The translations under genes were made by a program, and so were the position numbers. A DNA stretch of 64,000 nucleotides, from positions 124,001-188,000 of the forward strand of contig JAXHNP010000003.1 in NCBI GenBank assembly GCA_034520365.1, read 5' to 3'. The stretch is from Desulfobacterales bacterium (GTDB taxonomy: Bacteria > Desulfobacterota > Desulfobacteria > Desulfobacterales > Desulfosalsimonadaceae). This document shows positions 27,915 through 38,188 of the stretch, piece by piece; position 1 is the first letter of the stretch; each line of letters opens with the position of its first letter. The notes beneath the pieces are model-generated. The model did not search any database, was not told the origin of the DNA, and saw only the letters and a program-made list of their open reading frames with translations.

Positions 27915-29041
27915 TTGGCCCTTGTCATCCCGATGTTCATCAAAATTCCGATCAAAACCATATTGATCAAAAGCGAAGTGCCGCCGTAACTCAAAAACGG
28001 AAGCGTCAGCCCCTTGGTCGGAAGCAGACTCAAATTGACCCCCATGTTGACTACCGCCTGCAGGGCAATGGCCGCGCTGATCCCCAGGGCCAGAAGCGAG
28101 CCGAAAAAATCCGTCCGTGCGCGGGCGATTTCAATGCCCCGCCACAAAATGATCAGGTAAAGGCCCAGTACGATCAGAATCCACAACCATCCGCCCTCTT
28201 CGCCGATCACCGACAAGATAAAATCCGTATGCGGGGTGGGCAGGTAAAACAGTTTCTGATACCCTTGGCCGAACCCTTTTCCCAAAAGCCCGCCGGAGCC
28301 GAAGGCCATAAGGGAGTGAATTATCTGATAGCCCTCATCCAGCGGATAGCGCCATGGATCCAGAAACACGAGGAACCGCTTCAGCCGGTATTCCGAGGAA
28401 ACAATCAGGTAGGTCGCCACCGGCAGGATCATCAGAATCGTCACCGTAAGATGCAGCACCCGCACCCGGCCGGCAAACATGACCACCCAGGCCAGCATCC
28501 ACATAATGGCGATGGAGCCGAAATCCGGCTGCAAGATGATAAGGCCGGATAGCAGACACAGGATCAAAACATGCGGCAGAAAACCGATATTTAATTCTTC
28601 AATCCGATCCTGTTTTTTGCTCAGGGAATAGGCCATAAAGATAATCAGCGCGAGTTTGGCAAATTCCGTCGGCTGAAAAGAGACCCATTTCAACTTGAGC
28701 CAGCGGGTGGCCCCGCCCGATGCGTGCCCGACCCCGTTGATCAAAAGCACGGAGAGCAAAACAATGGCCGTGATAAAAATTAAATAGGTGAGCGGCCGAT
28801 AGACTCTGTAGGGGATAAACCGGATCATCAGCATGACCATCACCCCGAGGCCGGCAAATATGAGCTGCTTTTTAAAAAAGTAGTATTCATTGCCGAACTG
28901 TTTTAACGCGATTTCACAGCTTGCACTGTAAATCATGGCCACCCCGATGCCCACAAGAAGCAGCACCGGCACCAGCAGGGTATAGTCACAAACAAAACAC
29001 GGCCCGGCCGCTTTTTTTCTGCTCTGTTCGCTTCTACCCAT
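27911..29041 (-). CDS. ftsW: SEDS peptidoglycan glycosyltransferase FtsW
   Basis: Polytopic lipid II polymerase of the divisome. 376 aa with about ten membrane segments. Conserved SEDS blocks are HASGGATRWLKLKWVSFQPTEFAKLA split over a loop, the active-site region LQPDFGSIAIMWMLA with its Asp, and the C-terminal LPTKGLTLPFLSYGGTSLL. It overlaps murD by 8 bp and murG by 4 bp. Works with FtsI, encoded upstream in the same operon. Confidence 0.95.
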   Translation of the reverse strand: MGRSEQSRKKAAGPCFVCDYTLLVPVLLLVGIGVAMIYSASCEIALKQFGNEYYFFKKQLIFAGLGVMVMLMIRFIPYRVYRPLTYLIFITAIVLLSVLLINGVGHASGGATRWLKLKWVSFQPTEFAKLALIIFMAYSLSKKQDRIEELNIGFLPHVLILCLLSGLIILQPDFGSIAIMWMLAWVVMFAGRVRVLHLTVTILMILPVATYLIVSSEYRLKRFLVFLDPWRYPLDEGYQIIHSLMAFGSGGLLGKGFGQGYQKLFYLPTPHTDFILSVIGEEGGWLWILIVLGLYLIILWRGIEIARARTDFFGSLLALGISAAIALQAVVNMGVNLSLLPTKGLTLPFLSYGGTSLLINMVLIGILMNIGMTRAK

Positions 29042-30401
29042 TGCCGCCTGCTCCTAATTGCCGTACCTGTTCCGCAAAATCCTCGCCTCGATGGGCATAG
29101 CTCTCATACATGTCAAAACTGGCGCATGCCGGGGAAAGCAGCACCGTATCCCCGGATTTTGCCGTCTCCCAGGCCGCACGGACCGCCTCCGTCATGGAAA
29201 AAACATGGCTTATCATCGGCGCCGCATCCCCAAGTTCGGCCTTGATCGTGTCCGCCGCCTCGCCCATAACGATCAAATGCTTGACCCGATCAGCTAAAAC
29301 CGATTTTAAGGCAAAATAGCCGCCCATTTTATCCCGGCCGCCTAAAATCAGGATCACGGGTGTGTAAAATGAAGCAAGCGCGCGCACCACGGCGTCTACG
29401 TTGGTAGCTTTGGAATCATCGATAAACTGCACCCCGTTGATCGCGGCCACCGGGCTCATCCGGTGGGAAAGCCCGCGGAAATGGCTGATGGTTTCCTGGA
29501 TACTGAAAATGGGCGCGCCCGCAGCAGCGGCCGCCAGTGCCGCAGCAGCGATGTTTTCCCGGTTGTGCGCCCCCAAAAGGGGAATATTCCGGCAGTCCAG
29601 CCATACCGCATCCGCTCCCGGCAGCTTAAGCCGGATACTGTCATCTGCCGGCCATGCCCCATGGACAGCCGTATCATCGGCATTAAACGGCAGCACAGTC
29701 GCCCGGATATCCGGCAGCAATTCTTTTATGGCCGGGTCGGCCGCATTTAACACCGCGGTATCCGCCGGTCCCTGGTTTTCAAAAATCCGGGCCTTGGAGC
29801 GGACATATCCGGCAAAATCGTCATACCGGTCCAGGTGATCGGCCGTAATATTTAAAAGTACCGCCACACTTGGCTGAAACGTCTCAATGGTATCCAGCTG
29901 AAAGCTGCTGATTTCAACCACGGCGAAATCCGCAGTCCCGCCCTGATCCGCAAACTCGATGAGCGGGGTGCCAAGGTTTCCCCCGACAAACACTTCATAG
30001 CCGGCATCCTTTAACATCTCGCCCGCAAGAAGCGTGGTGGTCGATTTTCCATTGGTGCCGGTGATGGCAATGATCGGGGTTTTTAAAAACCGGTAGGCCA
30101 GCTCAATCTCGCCGGTTACCGGTATATTTTTCGCCTGTGCCTGCCGCACCGGTTCAATGGTATGAGGCACCCCCGGACTTAAGACAATCAAATCCGCGGA
30201 TAAAAATGTTTCGATCCGGTGCCCGCCGAGCTCAAGCGCCACATCCATGTCGCCCAGGGCCGCCAATACGCCCGCGAGCCTTTCCGCATCCGCCTCGTCT
30301 GTCGCCGTCACATGGGCGCCCCGGCGATGCAAAAACCGGACAAGCGCGCCCCCCGTCTTTCCGAGGCCGACCACCAGGATATGTCTGTCCTTAATCTCCA
30401 C
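29034..30401 (-). CDS. murD: UDP-N-acetylmuramoyl-L-alanine--D-glutamate ligase
   Basis: Adds D-Glu to UDP-MurNAc-L-Ala. 455 aa, normal. ILVVGLGKTGGALVRFL at the N-terminus, ATP loop ITGTNGKSTTTLL near residue 112, NITADHLDRY near 185, DDSKATNVDAV near 330 and the C-terminal LLSPACASFDMY are all present. Ends 8 bp inside ftsW. Confidence 0.96.
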   Translation of the reverse strand: MEIKDRHILVVGLGKTGGALVRFLHRRGAHVTATDEADAERLAGVLAALGDMDVALELGGHRIETFLSADLIVLSPGVPHTIEPVRQAQAKNIPVTGEIELAYRFLKTPIIAITGTNGKSTTTLLAGEMLKDAGYEVFVGGNLGTPLIEFADQGGTADFAVVEISSFQLDTIETFQPSVAVLLNITADHLDRYDDFAGYVRSKARIFENQGPADTAVLNAADPAIKELLPDIRATVLPFNADDTAVHGAWPADDSIRLKLPGADAVWLDCRNIPLLGAHNRENIAAAALAAAAAGAPIFSIQETISHFRGLSHRMSPVAAINGVQFIDDSKATNVDAVVRALASFYTPVILILGGRDKMGGYFALKSVLADRVKHLIVMGEAADTIKAELGDAAPMISHVFSMTEAVRAAWETAKSGDTVLLSPACASFDMYESYAHRGEDFAEQVRQLGAGGNG

Positions 30402-30408
30402 GGTTTGT

Positions 30409-31488
30409 TTATCTCAGCTTTAGCGTGCTAACGGCAATCAGGGCCAAAAGAATCGAAATAATCCAGAATCTTACGATTACCTTGGATTCCGCCCAGCCTT
30501 TTAATTCAAAATGATGATGGAGCGGGGCCATCAAAAAAATCCGCCGCCCGTGGGTCAGCTTGAAATAAGCCACCTGAATAATCACGGAAAGCGCTTCTAT
30601 AAGAAAAATCCCGCCCACGATCATCATCAAAATTTCCTGTTTGGTAATAACCGCTATGGTGCCAAGCGCCCCGCCCAGGGGCAGGGATCCCACATCGCCC
30701 ATAAAGATCTGCGCCGGATAGGCATTAAACCACAAAAATCCGAGTCCGGCCCCGGCCATGGTTCCGCACACGATGGTGACCTCGCTGCTGCCGTAAACAA
30801 AGGGAATCTGGAGATACTCGGCGATGCGGCTGTGCCCGGCTACGTAGGCAAACAGCATATACGTGGCCGCCGTGATGATCACCGGCCCGATGGCCAGACC
30901 ATCCAGCCCGTCCGTCAGATTGACCGCATTCGAAGTTCCGACAATCACCACTGCGGCAAAAAGGATGTATCCGATCCCGAGATCCGGGCGTAACCCCTTG
31001 AAAAAAGGTACGGTCACCCGAGTGTCGAATTCCGGGGAAATATAAATCAGAACGCCGGCCGCCAGGGCAATCACCACCTGAAGCAGAAATTTCTCCCGGC
31101 CGGTGAGCCCGCGGTTTCGCTTCTTGATCTGCTTGAGAAAGTCATCGATAAACCCGATGGCGAAATAGCCGGCTGTTACCAAAAGGATAATCCAAATATA
31201 GGGGTTTCTTAAGTCCACCCACAGCATGGCCCCCGCAAAAATGGCAGCCATGATCAACACCCCGCCCATGGTGGGCGTGCCGGCCTTATCCTGATGGGCG
31301 GCCGGGCCGACCCGGCGGATATACTGGCCGATCTGCTTTTCACTCAGCTTTCCGATGACCCAGGGGCCCAGCAGAAAACAAATCAAAAACGCGGTGAGGC
31401 TCGCGTAGATGGTCCGAAACGTGACGTAGCGGAACACGTTGAAAAATGAAATGTCCGCATGCAGGGCGTAGAGTAAATGATAGAGCAT
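30409..31488 (-). CDS. mraY: phospho-N-acetylmuramoyl-pentapeptide transferase
   Basis: Integral membrane enzyme that makes lipid I from UDP-MurNAc-pentapeptide and undecaprenyl phosphate. 359 aa with about ten membrane segments. [25 protein letters not shown] (Asp-Asp) and [12 protein letters not shown] hold the catalytic Asp residues; the [12 protein letters not shown] motif is the His-rich loop. 2 bp from murF and 7 bp from murD. Confidence 0.97.
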   Translation of the reverse strand: MLYHLLYALHADISFFNVFRYVTFRTIYASLTAFLICFLLGPWVIGKLSEKQIGQYIRRVGPAAHQDKAGTPTMGGVLIMAAIFAGAMLWVDLRNPYIWIILLVTAGYFAIGFIDDFLKQIKKRNRGLTGREKFLLQVVIALAAGVLIYISPEFDTRVTVPFFKGLRPDLGIGYILFAAVVIVGTSNAVNLTDGLDGLAIGPVIITAATYMLFAYVAGHSRIAEYLQIPFVYGSSEVTIVCGTMAGAGLGFLWFNAYPAQIFMGDVGSLPLGGALGTIAVITKQEILMMIVGGIFLIEALSVIIQVAYFKLTHGRRIFLMAPLHHHFELKGWAESKVIVRFWIISILLALIAVSTLKLR

Positions 31489-31490
31489 AA

Positions 31491-32927
31491 TCAGATCCCT
31501 CCCTGCCCGGATTGCGACGCTCCCGGATGAAGCAGCATTTGAACGATCTGCTCCATGCCGGTGGTTCGCGAGCCCTTTACCAGCACCCAGTCGCCGGGAG
31601 AAACCGCTTCTGAGAGTTTCTCCAGGATTTCAGACTTGCTGCCCACAAATACCGCTTGCTCCGGCATCCCCCCGGAAACCGCGCCGTTTGCCGTATATCG
31701 GGCAAAGCTGCCGGTCAGGTACAATTGATCAATGCCGTCCGCTGCCGCTGCCCGGCCGATTTCCTCATGCATTTCAGCCGAGGCTTCGCCAAGCTCCAGC
31801 ATATCGCCTGCCACAAGAATGGCCCCGTGCCCGCCCTTTAATGTGGAAAGCGCATCAATGGCCGCCTTCATGGATCCGGGATTGGCATTATACGCGTCAT
31901 CTATAACATGAACCCCGCTTCGGGTTTCCGTGTGGGCCATGCGGCCGGCCACGGGCCGGAAAGCCTCGATGCCCGCTTTTATGGCCTCTATTGAAACCCC
32001 CATGGTAAAACTTGCAGCCGCCGCCGCCAGGGCATTGGCCAGCATGTATCTGCCCGGAACGTGCAGGGTAACCGGGATTTGCGCGTCCGGCAGAACCAGA
32101 TTGAATTCGGTCATCATGCCCGCCTGCCGGATCGCTTCAGCCCGCACATCTGCGTGATCCGCCTGTCCGAAACAGACGACCCGGCTGCTCGCCATTTCCG
32201 CCAGCCGGCGGCCGAATGCATCATCCGCATTTAAAACCACGGCGCCGTCAGCGGAAATATACTCCAAAAGTTCCGCTTTTGCGGCCATCACATGTTCGAT
32301 ATCTTGCAACCCTTCCAAATGGGCCGCCCCGATATTGGTGATCACCCCGATATCCGGCCGGCTGATTTTGGCAAGCCTCCGGATTTCCCCCGGCTGATTC
32401 ATCCCGAGCTCCACCACCGCCGCCTCATGGGCCCGGCTCAGCCGGAACAGCGTCAGCGGCAGGCCGATTTCGTTGTTCAGATTGCCCTGGGTCGCCAGGA
32501 TGGTTTTTTCCTGGCTGACAATCGATGCGGTCAGCTCTTTGGTGGTGGTTTTTCCGTTGGAGCCGGTAATGGCGACAACCGGAATGCCCGCCCGCTGCCG
32601 CTGGAATGCAGCCAGATCGCCGAGCGCCCGGGTGGTGTCTGCCACCATAATGCAGCATCCGCCGGCCTCGGACCAGTCAATCAGCTGATCGCAATCGGGC
32701 AGAGGCTGATGGATCATAATCCCCTTGATGCCCCCGGCCATAAGTTCCGGGACAAATGCATGGCCGTCATATTTAGCGCCCCGAATGGCCACGAACAAAT
32801 GGTCTTTGGGAATGATCCGGGAATCGATCCCAATGCCGGCAAATTCGGCGGACATGGGGCCGGCCACCAGGGTTCCCCCCGTGGCTTGCAGTAGATCCTC
32901 TATATGCCATGTCATTGGCGTGTGCAT
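31491..32927 (-). CDS. murF: UDP-N-acetylmuramoyl-tripeptide--D-Ala-D-Ala ligase
   Basis: Last cytoplasmic Mur ligase. 478 aa. [22 protein letters not shown] is the N-terminal substrate domain, [13 protein letters not shown] the ATP loop near residue 122, [10 protein letters not shown] and [16 protein letters not shown] the family-specific blocks. The D-Ala-D-Ala ligase needed for its substrate is not encoded here. Start and murE stop overlap by one base. Confidence 0.96.
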   Translation of the reverse strand: MHTPMTWHIEDLLQATGGTLVAGPMSAEFAGIGIDSRIIPKDHLFVAIRGAKYDGHAFVPELMAGGIKGIMIHQPLPDCDQLIDWSEAGGCCIMVADTTRALGDLAAFQRQRAGIPVVAITGSNGKTTTKELTASIVSQEKTILATQGNLNNEIGLPLTLFRLSRAHEAAVVELGMNQPGEIRRLAKISRPDIGVITNIGAAHLEGLQDIEHVMAAKAELLEYISADGAVVLNADDAFGRRLAEMASSRVVCFGQADHADVRAEAIRQAGMMTEFNLVLPDAQIPVTLHVPGRYMLANALAAAAASFTMGVSIEAIKAGIEAFRPVAGRMAHTETRSGVHVIDDAYNANPGSMKAAIDALSTLKGGHGAILVAGDMLELGEASAEMHEEIGRAAAADGIDQLYLTGSFARYTANGAVSGGMPEQAVFVGSKSEILEKLSEAVSPGDWVLVKGSRTTGMEQIVQMLLHPGASQSGQGGI

Positions 32928-34471
32928 CAGTTTAGCGACAGTCCCTGTTTGGCAATTTGGCGATCATCAAAATCCAAAACCCTGTTGCCGACGATCTGAT
33001 AGGTTTCATGCCCCTTGCCGGCGATCAAAACCGTATCTCCGGGTTTTGCCGCCCGGAGCCCCAGATAAATGGCCCGTTTACGGTCCGGCTCCACCACATA
33101 CCCTGTTTGCGTCCATCCCTGCTCAAGCGCATCAGCTGCCATCTGTCTGGGCAATACCGCCTGCGTGCCGCGGCGGATGGCCTCAATAATCTCCAACGGC
33201 GCCTCGGTCCGCGGGTTATCCGATGTGATAACCACCAGATCGCTGAGCCGCCCGGCGATCTCGCCCATCTTGGGCCGCTTGTCCGGATCCCGGTCCCCGC
33301 CGCAGCCGAAAATGCAGATCAGGCGGCCGGGGTTTGCCGCGCGCAGGGTTTCCAGCACATTTTCCAAGGCCTTGGGGGTATGGGCATAATCCACAAACAC
33401 ATGGCGCCCGCTCGCATCGGAAATCCGCTCCAGGCGGCCGGGAACATTTTTAAACGCCGAGATACCATCAGCGATCCGGGCAAGCGGCAGAGAAAGCGCA
33501 AGCCCCGCGCCGACCGCGCACAAAATATTTTCCAGATTAAACCCGCCCACCAGCTCTGAATTTATGGCCGCTACCCCGGCCGGCGTTTGAATTTCGGCCT
33601 GAATGCCGGTTTGATCAAATGCGGTTTGGATGGGATAAACCTTCTCCTCCGAGCCCGCGCCGACAGTTATCACCGGGCAGTGATAAATCTGTTCGGCCAC
33701 TTCCCGACCCTTGGGATCCATGGTGTTAATGACCGCGCACGCACTTGCCTGATTTTTTCCGGGCCGGAGATAATCGGTGAACAAGCGCTTTTTGGTCTGC
33801 CAATAGGCCGCCATGCTCTGGTGAAAATCCAGGTGGTCCTGGCTCAGGTTGGTAAACACCCCGACATCAAAAAGACAGCCATAGATCCGATCCAGCGCAA
33901 TGCCGTGCGAGGAGACCTCCATTACCACATGGGTCACCCCGGCATCCCGCATATTCGAAAGAATCTGCTGAAGCTCCGGGGCCTCCGGCGTAGTAAGCGG
34001 ATTGGCGAACACCTCGCCCCCATAGCGGTAATTGATGGTACCGATTACGCCAGCGGACATATGCTGACTTTCCAGGATCTTCTCAATCAAAAAGGCCACC
34101 GTGGTTTTTCCGTTGGTCCCGGTGATGCCGATCATGACCAGCTGCTCCGCGGGATTGCCATAAAAATGCGCGGCGGAAAGCGCCAATGCCTTTCGGGCAT
34201 TTTTTACCCGAATAACCGGAAAATCCGACGCGGCCGGCACATCTTCCTCAGCCACAACAGCGGCCGCGCCCCGGGCAATGGCATCTGCGACATACTGATG
34301 GCCGTCGGTGCGAAGCCCCTTTATCGCCACAAACATCCCGCCGGGCCCCACCGCATCCGAGCGGTAATGGATGGCCGAAATCTCCGCATCCGCCTCAGGC
34401 GGAAAATCCGGACAATCCTTGGCCAGGTCAAGCACCGGCTCCATGGCATCTATAAGCACAGACAGCTTCAT
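32927..34471 (-). CDS. murE: UDP-MurNAc-L-Ala-D-Glu--meso-DAP ligase
   Basis: Adds the third residue of the stem peptide. 514 aa. ITGTNGKTTVAFLIEKIL is the ATP loop near residue 115, SSHGIALDR and FTNLSQDHLDFH are conserved, and GCGGDRDPDKRPKMG follows. The substrate motif SDNPRTEAP has the DNPR signature of meso-diaminopimelate-specific enzymes, so the wall is predicted to be meso-DAP type. Overlaps ftsI by 4 bp. Confidence 0.96.
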   Translation of the reverse strand: MKLSVLIDAMEPVLDLAKDCPDFPPEADAEISAIHYRSDAVGPGGMFVAIKGLRTDGHQYVADAIARGAAAVVAEEDVPAASDFPVIRVKNARKALALSAAHFYGNPAEQLVMIGITGTNGKTTVAFLIEKILESQHMSAGVIGTINYRYGGEVFANPLTTPEAPELQQILSNMRDAGVTHVVMEVSSHGIALDRIYGCLFDVGVFTNLSQDHLDFHQSMAAYWQTKKRLFTDYLRPGKNQASACAVINTMDPKGREVAEQIYHCPVITVGAGSEEKVYPIQTAFDQTGIQAEIQTPAGVAAINSELVGGFNLENILCAVGAGLALSLPLARIADGISAFKNVPGRLERISDASGRHVFVDYAHTPKALENVLETLRAANPGRLICIFGCGGDRDPDKRPKMGEIAGRLSDLVVITSDNPRTEAPLEIIEAIRRGTQAVLPRQMAADALEQGWTQTGYVVEPDRKRAIYLGLRAAKPGDTVLIAGKGHETYQIVGNRVLDFDDRQIAKQGLSLN

Positions 34472-36222
34472 GCGCCCTTCTTCTCGGGTTTGACTGACAC
34501 ATTATAATTTTTTCTTTCCGAATACGGCGCGATATCCATATAATTAAACGATTCCAGCATAATCTGCCTAAATGCCGGGGCTGCCACCACACCGCCGTAA
34601 TGATGCTTCTGCGGCTCATCAATCACCACCACGGCCGCCAGCTTTGGGGCATCCTTAGGGGAGAATCCCACAAACACCGCATTATACTCGCAGTTTTCGT
34701 AGGTTCCCCGGGCATTTATCTTCTGCGCGGTCCCGGTTTTGCCGCAGACCGTATATCCGGCCGGCACCGCCCGGCTGCCGGTGCCCTCCTCCGAGGTTAC
34801 CGAGAACATGATATTTTTAAGCATCTTTGCGGTTCGGGCGGAAATCGCCCGCCCCCGGGTTTCCGGCCCATGGGTTTCAATAATTTTTCCGTTTTCGTCG
34901 CTGATAGCCTTGACGATGCGTGGCTTCATGACCACGCCCTGATTGGCAATGGCCGATATCGCCGAAATCAGCTGAACCGCGGTAACGGACACACCCTGAC
35001 CAAATGCGATGGTGGCATGATCAATCTTCCGCCATCCCTGATAGTGCCGCAGCCGGCCGGATGTTTCACCGGGGCAGTCAATGCCCGTCTTTTCCCCGAA
35101 GCCAAAGGCGCGCAGCGTCTCATAGAGTCTTTCGGGGCCCACGCGTTCGGCGATTTTCGTGGCGCCGATGTTGCTTGAGAACTGAATCACTTCCTTGAGG
35201 GTCAGATGCTCGTGCGGATGGGTGTCATGGATGACATGGCCGCCCGTGTAGTAACTGCCGTTCTCGCAGTCCACCATGGTATAGGGGGAACAAATGCCCG
35301 ACTCCAATGCGGCGGCGGCCATAAAAACTTTCATCACAGAACCCGGCTCAAACGAATCGGTAATCGCCCGGTTTCGCCATCGGTCCTGTGAATAGGATCC
35401 GAATTTATTGGGATCAAATGACGGATAATGGGCAATTGCGCGGATAGAGCCGGTCTGCGGCTCCATCACAACGGCCATCCCGGATTTGGCCCCGTACTCT
35501 TTCACGGCTGCCGAAACCGCCCGCTGGGCGATAAACTGAACATTGGCATCAATGGTAAGAATGAGATTTTTTCCCGCAGAATCCGGACTGGCGCCGGACT
35601 CGGTATGAAAAATCCGGCCCAGGGCGTCTTTGATAATGGTGGACTGCCGCTGGTTACCCCGCAGATAATCATCATAAAAATATTCCAGCCCTTCCAGACC
35701 ATTGCCGTCCACCCCGGCAAAGCCGAGGACCTGGGCCGCCAGCTTTTTATTGGGATAGACCCGGCAGAATCCGGGGATAAATTCCAAACCTTTAATATCA
35801 AGGCTTTTAAGGGTCTTCGCCTGAAGGGGAGAGGCATCCCGGTCAATCCATACAAATTTGGCATCCCTTGACAGCCGATTGCGCACCGCTGATTCGGAAA
35901 GATCCAGATGCTTGGAAATACTTCTGGCCTCGCGTTGCGGTGCCTCGATCTTCTGGGGATGGGCGCCGACAGAAGTTATCCGGGTGCTTACCACCAGTTC
36001 CTTCATGTTGACGTCATAGATTATCCCCCGCCGTCCCGTGCTTTTGACGGCTTTTGTATATTCGCCGGAAGCCTGCTTAGACAGATCCGCATCCTGGATG
36101 ATCTGCACGTAAAAGGCTTTTACGCCGATAATGAGATAAAGGACCGAAAACACCCATCCGATGACCAGGATCCGGCGGTTTCGGCGCTTAATGCGATCTT
36201 TTGCGGTTGCCGTCCGGTTCAT
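34468..36222 (-). CDS. ftsI: division transpeptidase FtsI (PBP3/PBP2b class)
   Basis: Class B penicillin-binding protein of 584 aa with one N-terminal membrane anchor (ILVIGWVFSVLYLIIGVKAF). A PBP dimerisation domain is followed by the transpeptidase domain with the three active-site motifs SVMK (nucleophile Ser), SSN and KTGT. No C-terminal PASTA repeat is present; the protein ends in a short basic tail. It shares 4-bp overlaps with ftsL and murE. Confidence 0.95.
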   Translation of the reverse strand: MNRTATAKDRIKRRNRRILVIGWVFSVLYLIIGVKAFYVQIIQDADLSKQASGEYTKAVKSTGRRGIIYDVNMKELVVSTRITSVGAHPQKIEAPQREARSISKHLDLSESAVRNRLSRDAKFVWIDRDASPLQAKTLKSLDIKGLEFIPGFCRVYPNKKLAAQVLGFAGVDGNGLEGLEYFYDDYLRGNQRQSTIIKDALGRIFHTESGASPDSAGKNLILTIDANVQFIAQRAVSAAVKEYGAKSGMAVVMEPQTGSIRAIAHYPSFDPNKFGSYSQDRWRNRAITDSFEPGSVMKVFMAAAALESGICSPYTMVDCENGSYYTGGHVIHDTHPHEHLTLKEVIQFSSNIGATKIAERVGPERLYETLRAFGFGEKTGIDCPGETSGRLRHYQGWRKIDHATIAFGQGVSVTAVQLISAISAIANQGVVMKPRIVKAISDENGKIIETHGPETRGRAISARTAKMLKNIMFSVTSEEGTGSRAVPAGYTVCGKTGTAQKINARGTYENCEYNAVFVGFSPKDAPKLAAVVVIDEPQKHHYGGVVAAPAFRQIMLESFNYMDIAPYSERKNYNVSVKPEKKGA

Positions 36223-36536
36223 GGCATCACCACCACCTGCTCGGGACTCGGGGTCTCAAGACCGAAACGGGCCTCGGCAATCCGGCCGAGATTCTGGGGC
36301 GAGGTCAGCCGGGCCAGTTCGATTTTTAAATTCTTTTTCATATCAAGCAGGGCTTCCTGATGTTCCATGGCGTCCGTAATTTCATAGCCGGTGCGGATAC
36401 ACTGAACGCCGCACCAGGTCCGGAAGAAGAATTCAAAAATAAAAATAAACAGCAGCAGCAGACAAATCCCGATGACCCGGGAAGTTAAGCCCCCACTTGC
36501 TGCGCTTTTGCCGTTTTTGCGTCCGCTAGTGCCCAA
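36219..36536 (-). CDS. ftsL: cell division protein FtsL
   Basis: 105-aa bitopic protein. It has a basic N-terminus, one membrane segment (VIGICLLLLFIFIFEFFF), then a heptad-rich coil (ALLDMKKNLKIELARLTSPQNLGRIAEARFGL). The coil end with IAEARFGLETP is typical of FtsL, which pairs with DivIC/FtsB. Sequence is poorly conserved in this family, so position between rsmH and ftsI is a main argument. Confidence 0.85.
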   Translation of the reverse strand: MGTSGRKNGKSAASGGLTSRVIGICLLLLFIFIFEFFFRTWCGVQCIRTGYEITDAMEHQEALLDMKKNLKIELARLTSPQNLGRIAEARFGLETPSPEQVVVMP

Positions 36537-36564
36537 AAGGTTTTCACTCCCTGCAAACTCGGGC

Positions 36565-37503
36565 TTAAAGTTTCTCCGCTGCCCTCAGACGGGTGCTTCT
36601 GGCCATTGGATTGTTTTCAATCTCTGCATCGCCCGGCCGCCGGACTTTCCGGGTCAACACGCGCACCACGGGTTTTTTGCCGCAAACACACTGCGGAAAA
36701 TCCCGCGGGCAGGTGCATGGGTTCGCGAGCGCCTTCAGCCGATGCTTAACAATACGGTCCTCGAGCGAATGAAAGGACAGGATACAAAGGCGGCCACCGG
36801 GCTTTAACGCATCAACGGCCGCGGAGAGAAACTGCTCAAGCCGCTCCAGCTCGCTGTTGACCGCAATTCGCAGCGCCATAAACACCTTGGTGGCCGGGTG
36901 GATTTTCCGCTTGCCGAGCACGCGGGCCGGGATGGCCGCATAAACCAGATCCACCAGCTCCCGGGTGGTCCGGATTTGCTGATGCTTTCGGCGCTCGACA
37001 ATTTTTCCGGCAATGGCGCCAGCCCATTTTTCTTCACCGTAGGATTTAAAAATATGTTTCAGTGTTTCATGTGATGCTGAATTAATAATATCTTCAGCCG
37101 TGTTGGAATAATCGGTATTCATTCGCATATCCAGCGGCTCCTCGCCTTGAAAGGAAAACCCCCGGCCGCTGGATTCAAGTTGATACAGGGACAGCCCCAG
37201 GTCGGCAAGAATGCCGTCCGCGGCGCTGATATTCAAACGCATTAGAATTTCAGGAAGATTGACAAAATTGTCATGAATAAGATGAACATTATGTTTATGA
37301 GCAGAGAGTTCCCTGGATGCCGCCTCGATCGCCGCCGCATCCTGGTCGATGCCGATCAGCAGTCCATCCGGCATGATGGTTTCGATAATGGCCTTTGCGT
37401 GCCCCGCCCCGCCAACTGTGCAGTCGACGCAGATTTGTCCCGGCTTGCAGTTCAAAAAGCCAAGGATCTCTTCGACCATCACGGGGATATGGCGGTATTG
37501 CAT
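36565..37503 (-). CDS. rsmH: 16S rRNA (cytosine-1402-N4)-methyltransferase
   Basis: S-adenosylmethionine-dependent methyltransferase, 312 aa (former MraW). HIPVMVEEILGFLNCKPG at the N-terminus, the SAM-binding DCTVGGAGHAKAI, ILADLGLSLYQLES and the C-terminal ILSFHSLEDRIVKHRLK are all conserved. It follows mraZ by 4 bp and precedes ftsL by 28 bp. Confidence 0.97.
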   Translation of the reverse strand: MQYRHIPVMVEEILGFLNCKPGQICVDCTVGGAGHAKAIIETIMPDGLLIGIDQDAAAIEAASRELSAHKHNVHLIHDNFVNLPEILMRLNISAADGILADLGLSLYQLESSGRGFSFQGEEPLDMRMNTDYSNTAEDIINSASHETLKHIFKSYGEEKWAGAIAGKIVERRKHQQIRTTRELVDLVYAAIPARVLGKRKIHPATKVFMALRIAVNSELERLEQFLSAAVDALKPGGRLCILSFHSLEDRIVKHRLKALANPCTCPRDFPQCVCGKKPVVRVLTRKVRRPGDAEIENNPMARSTRLRAAEKL

Positions 37504-37507
37504 AAGA

Positions 37508-37957
37508 TCAGAGCCCTAGTTTGGCAATTTCGCTTTGTACCTCCTCATTCTGCATATCCTCTTCTTCCAGCTTGAGATTCTCATCATCCCATCGCTGTCT
37601 TGACCAGATTTCAAAATGGTCCAGCACGCCGACCAGAACGATTTCTTTTTCAAGTTTCGCGTAATTTCTTAATTCAGGCGGAATCAGAATCCGACCCTGC
37701 TTATCCAGCGGGCAGTGCTGGACCGCACCGATGAAAACCCGTCTGAAACGGCGCATGGCCTCGCTCTTTTCAGCCAGCGAATGGATTCGTTCTTCAATTT
37801 TCTCCCACTCATCAAGCGGATATGCAAACAGGGCATTGTCCAACCGGGAAATCATGAGGGCCTGGGCGGTTTTTTCCTGAAGGGGCTCCCGGAATCTGAC
37901 CGGAATAATTATCCGCCCCTTGCTATCGATTGTATGATAAGAACTTCCCCGGAACAA
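37508..37957 (-). CDS. mraZ: transcription regulator MraZ
   Basis: 149-aa protein with two SpoVT/AbrB-like swapped-hairpin domains: HTIDSKGRIIIPVRFRE and LDKQGRILIPPELRNYAKL. In studied bacteria it forms rings, binds repeats upstream of itself and represses dcw. The start is TTG at 37957, supported by the canonical MFRG opening. First gene of the dcw cluster. A C-terminal extension after about residue 125 is Glu-rich. Confidence 0.95.
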   Translation of the reverse strand: MFRGSSYHTIDSKGRIIIPVRFREPLQEKTAQALMISRLDNALFAYPLDEWEKIEERIHSLAEKSEAMRRFRRVFIGAVQHCPLDKQGRILIPPELRNYAKLEKEIVLVGVLDHFEIWSRQRWDDENLKLEEEDMQNEEVQSEIAKLGL

Positions 37958-37968
37958 TGGCCCTAAGC

Positions 37969-37992
37969 TCCATTTATATCCATTTTACTCCA
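37969..37992 (-). promoter_or_regulatory. MraZ operator, three direct repeats
   Basis: On the minus strand TGGA occurs three times at exact 10-bp spacing (plus-strand TCCA at 37969, 37979 and 37989). MraZ boxes in other bacteria are three or four TGGGN repeats with the same 10-bp period. They lie between the promoter and the mraZ start, the expected place for autorepression. Confidence 0.7.
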
Positions 37993-38003
37993 CTTTTAGG
38001 GTC

Positions 38004-38031
38004 ATGATATCTGAAAATTGCTTCATGTCAA
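38004..38031 (-). promoter_or_regulatory. sigma-70-type promoter of the dcw cluster
   Basis: On the minus strand a perfect TTGACA (plus 38031-38026), a 16-bp spacer and TATCAT (plus 38009-38004) lie about 50 bp upstream of mraZ. A start site near 37997 would put the MraZ boxes at the beginning of the mRNA. Confidence 0.7.
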
Positions 38032-38188
38032 TAAAAAAACTAAATTTTTATATTTTTTTTTCTAATGATTATTAAGAGTTAATTTTAATCCAGCCCGCCT
38101 CAAGCCGATGTGGATATTTGTGGAGGGCATTAATATTGAAGGTTTCATAAAAAATCGAGTTTGGGATGGCAAAGCAAAAAGCATGGAT

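Noticed and set aside
33587-34507. 306-codon open frame on the plus strand opposite murE
   Set aside because: Antisense shadow of the well-conserved murE frame in GC-rich DNA; no recognisable motif.
21000-37957. Missing ddl gene in the dcw cluster as a deletion
   Set aside because: murC-murB-ftsQ without ddl is also found in other bacteria; gaps are tight and show no remnant.
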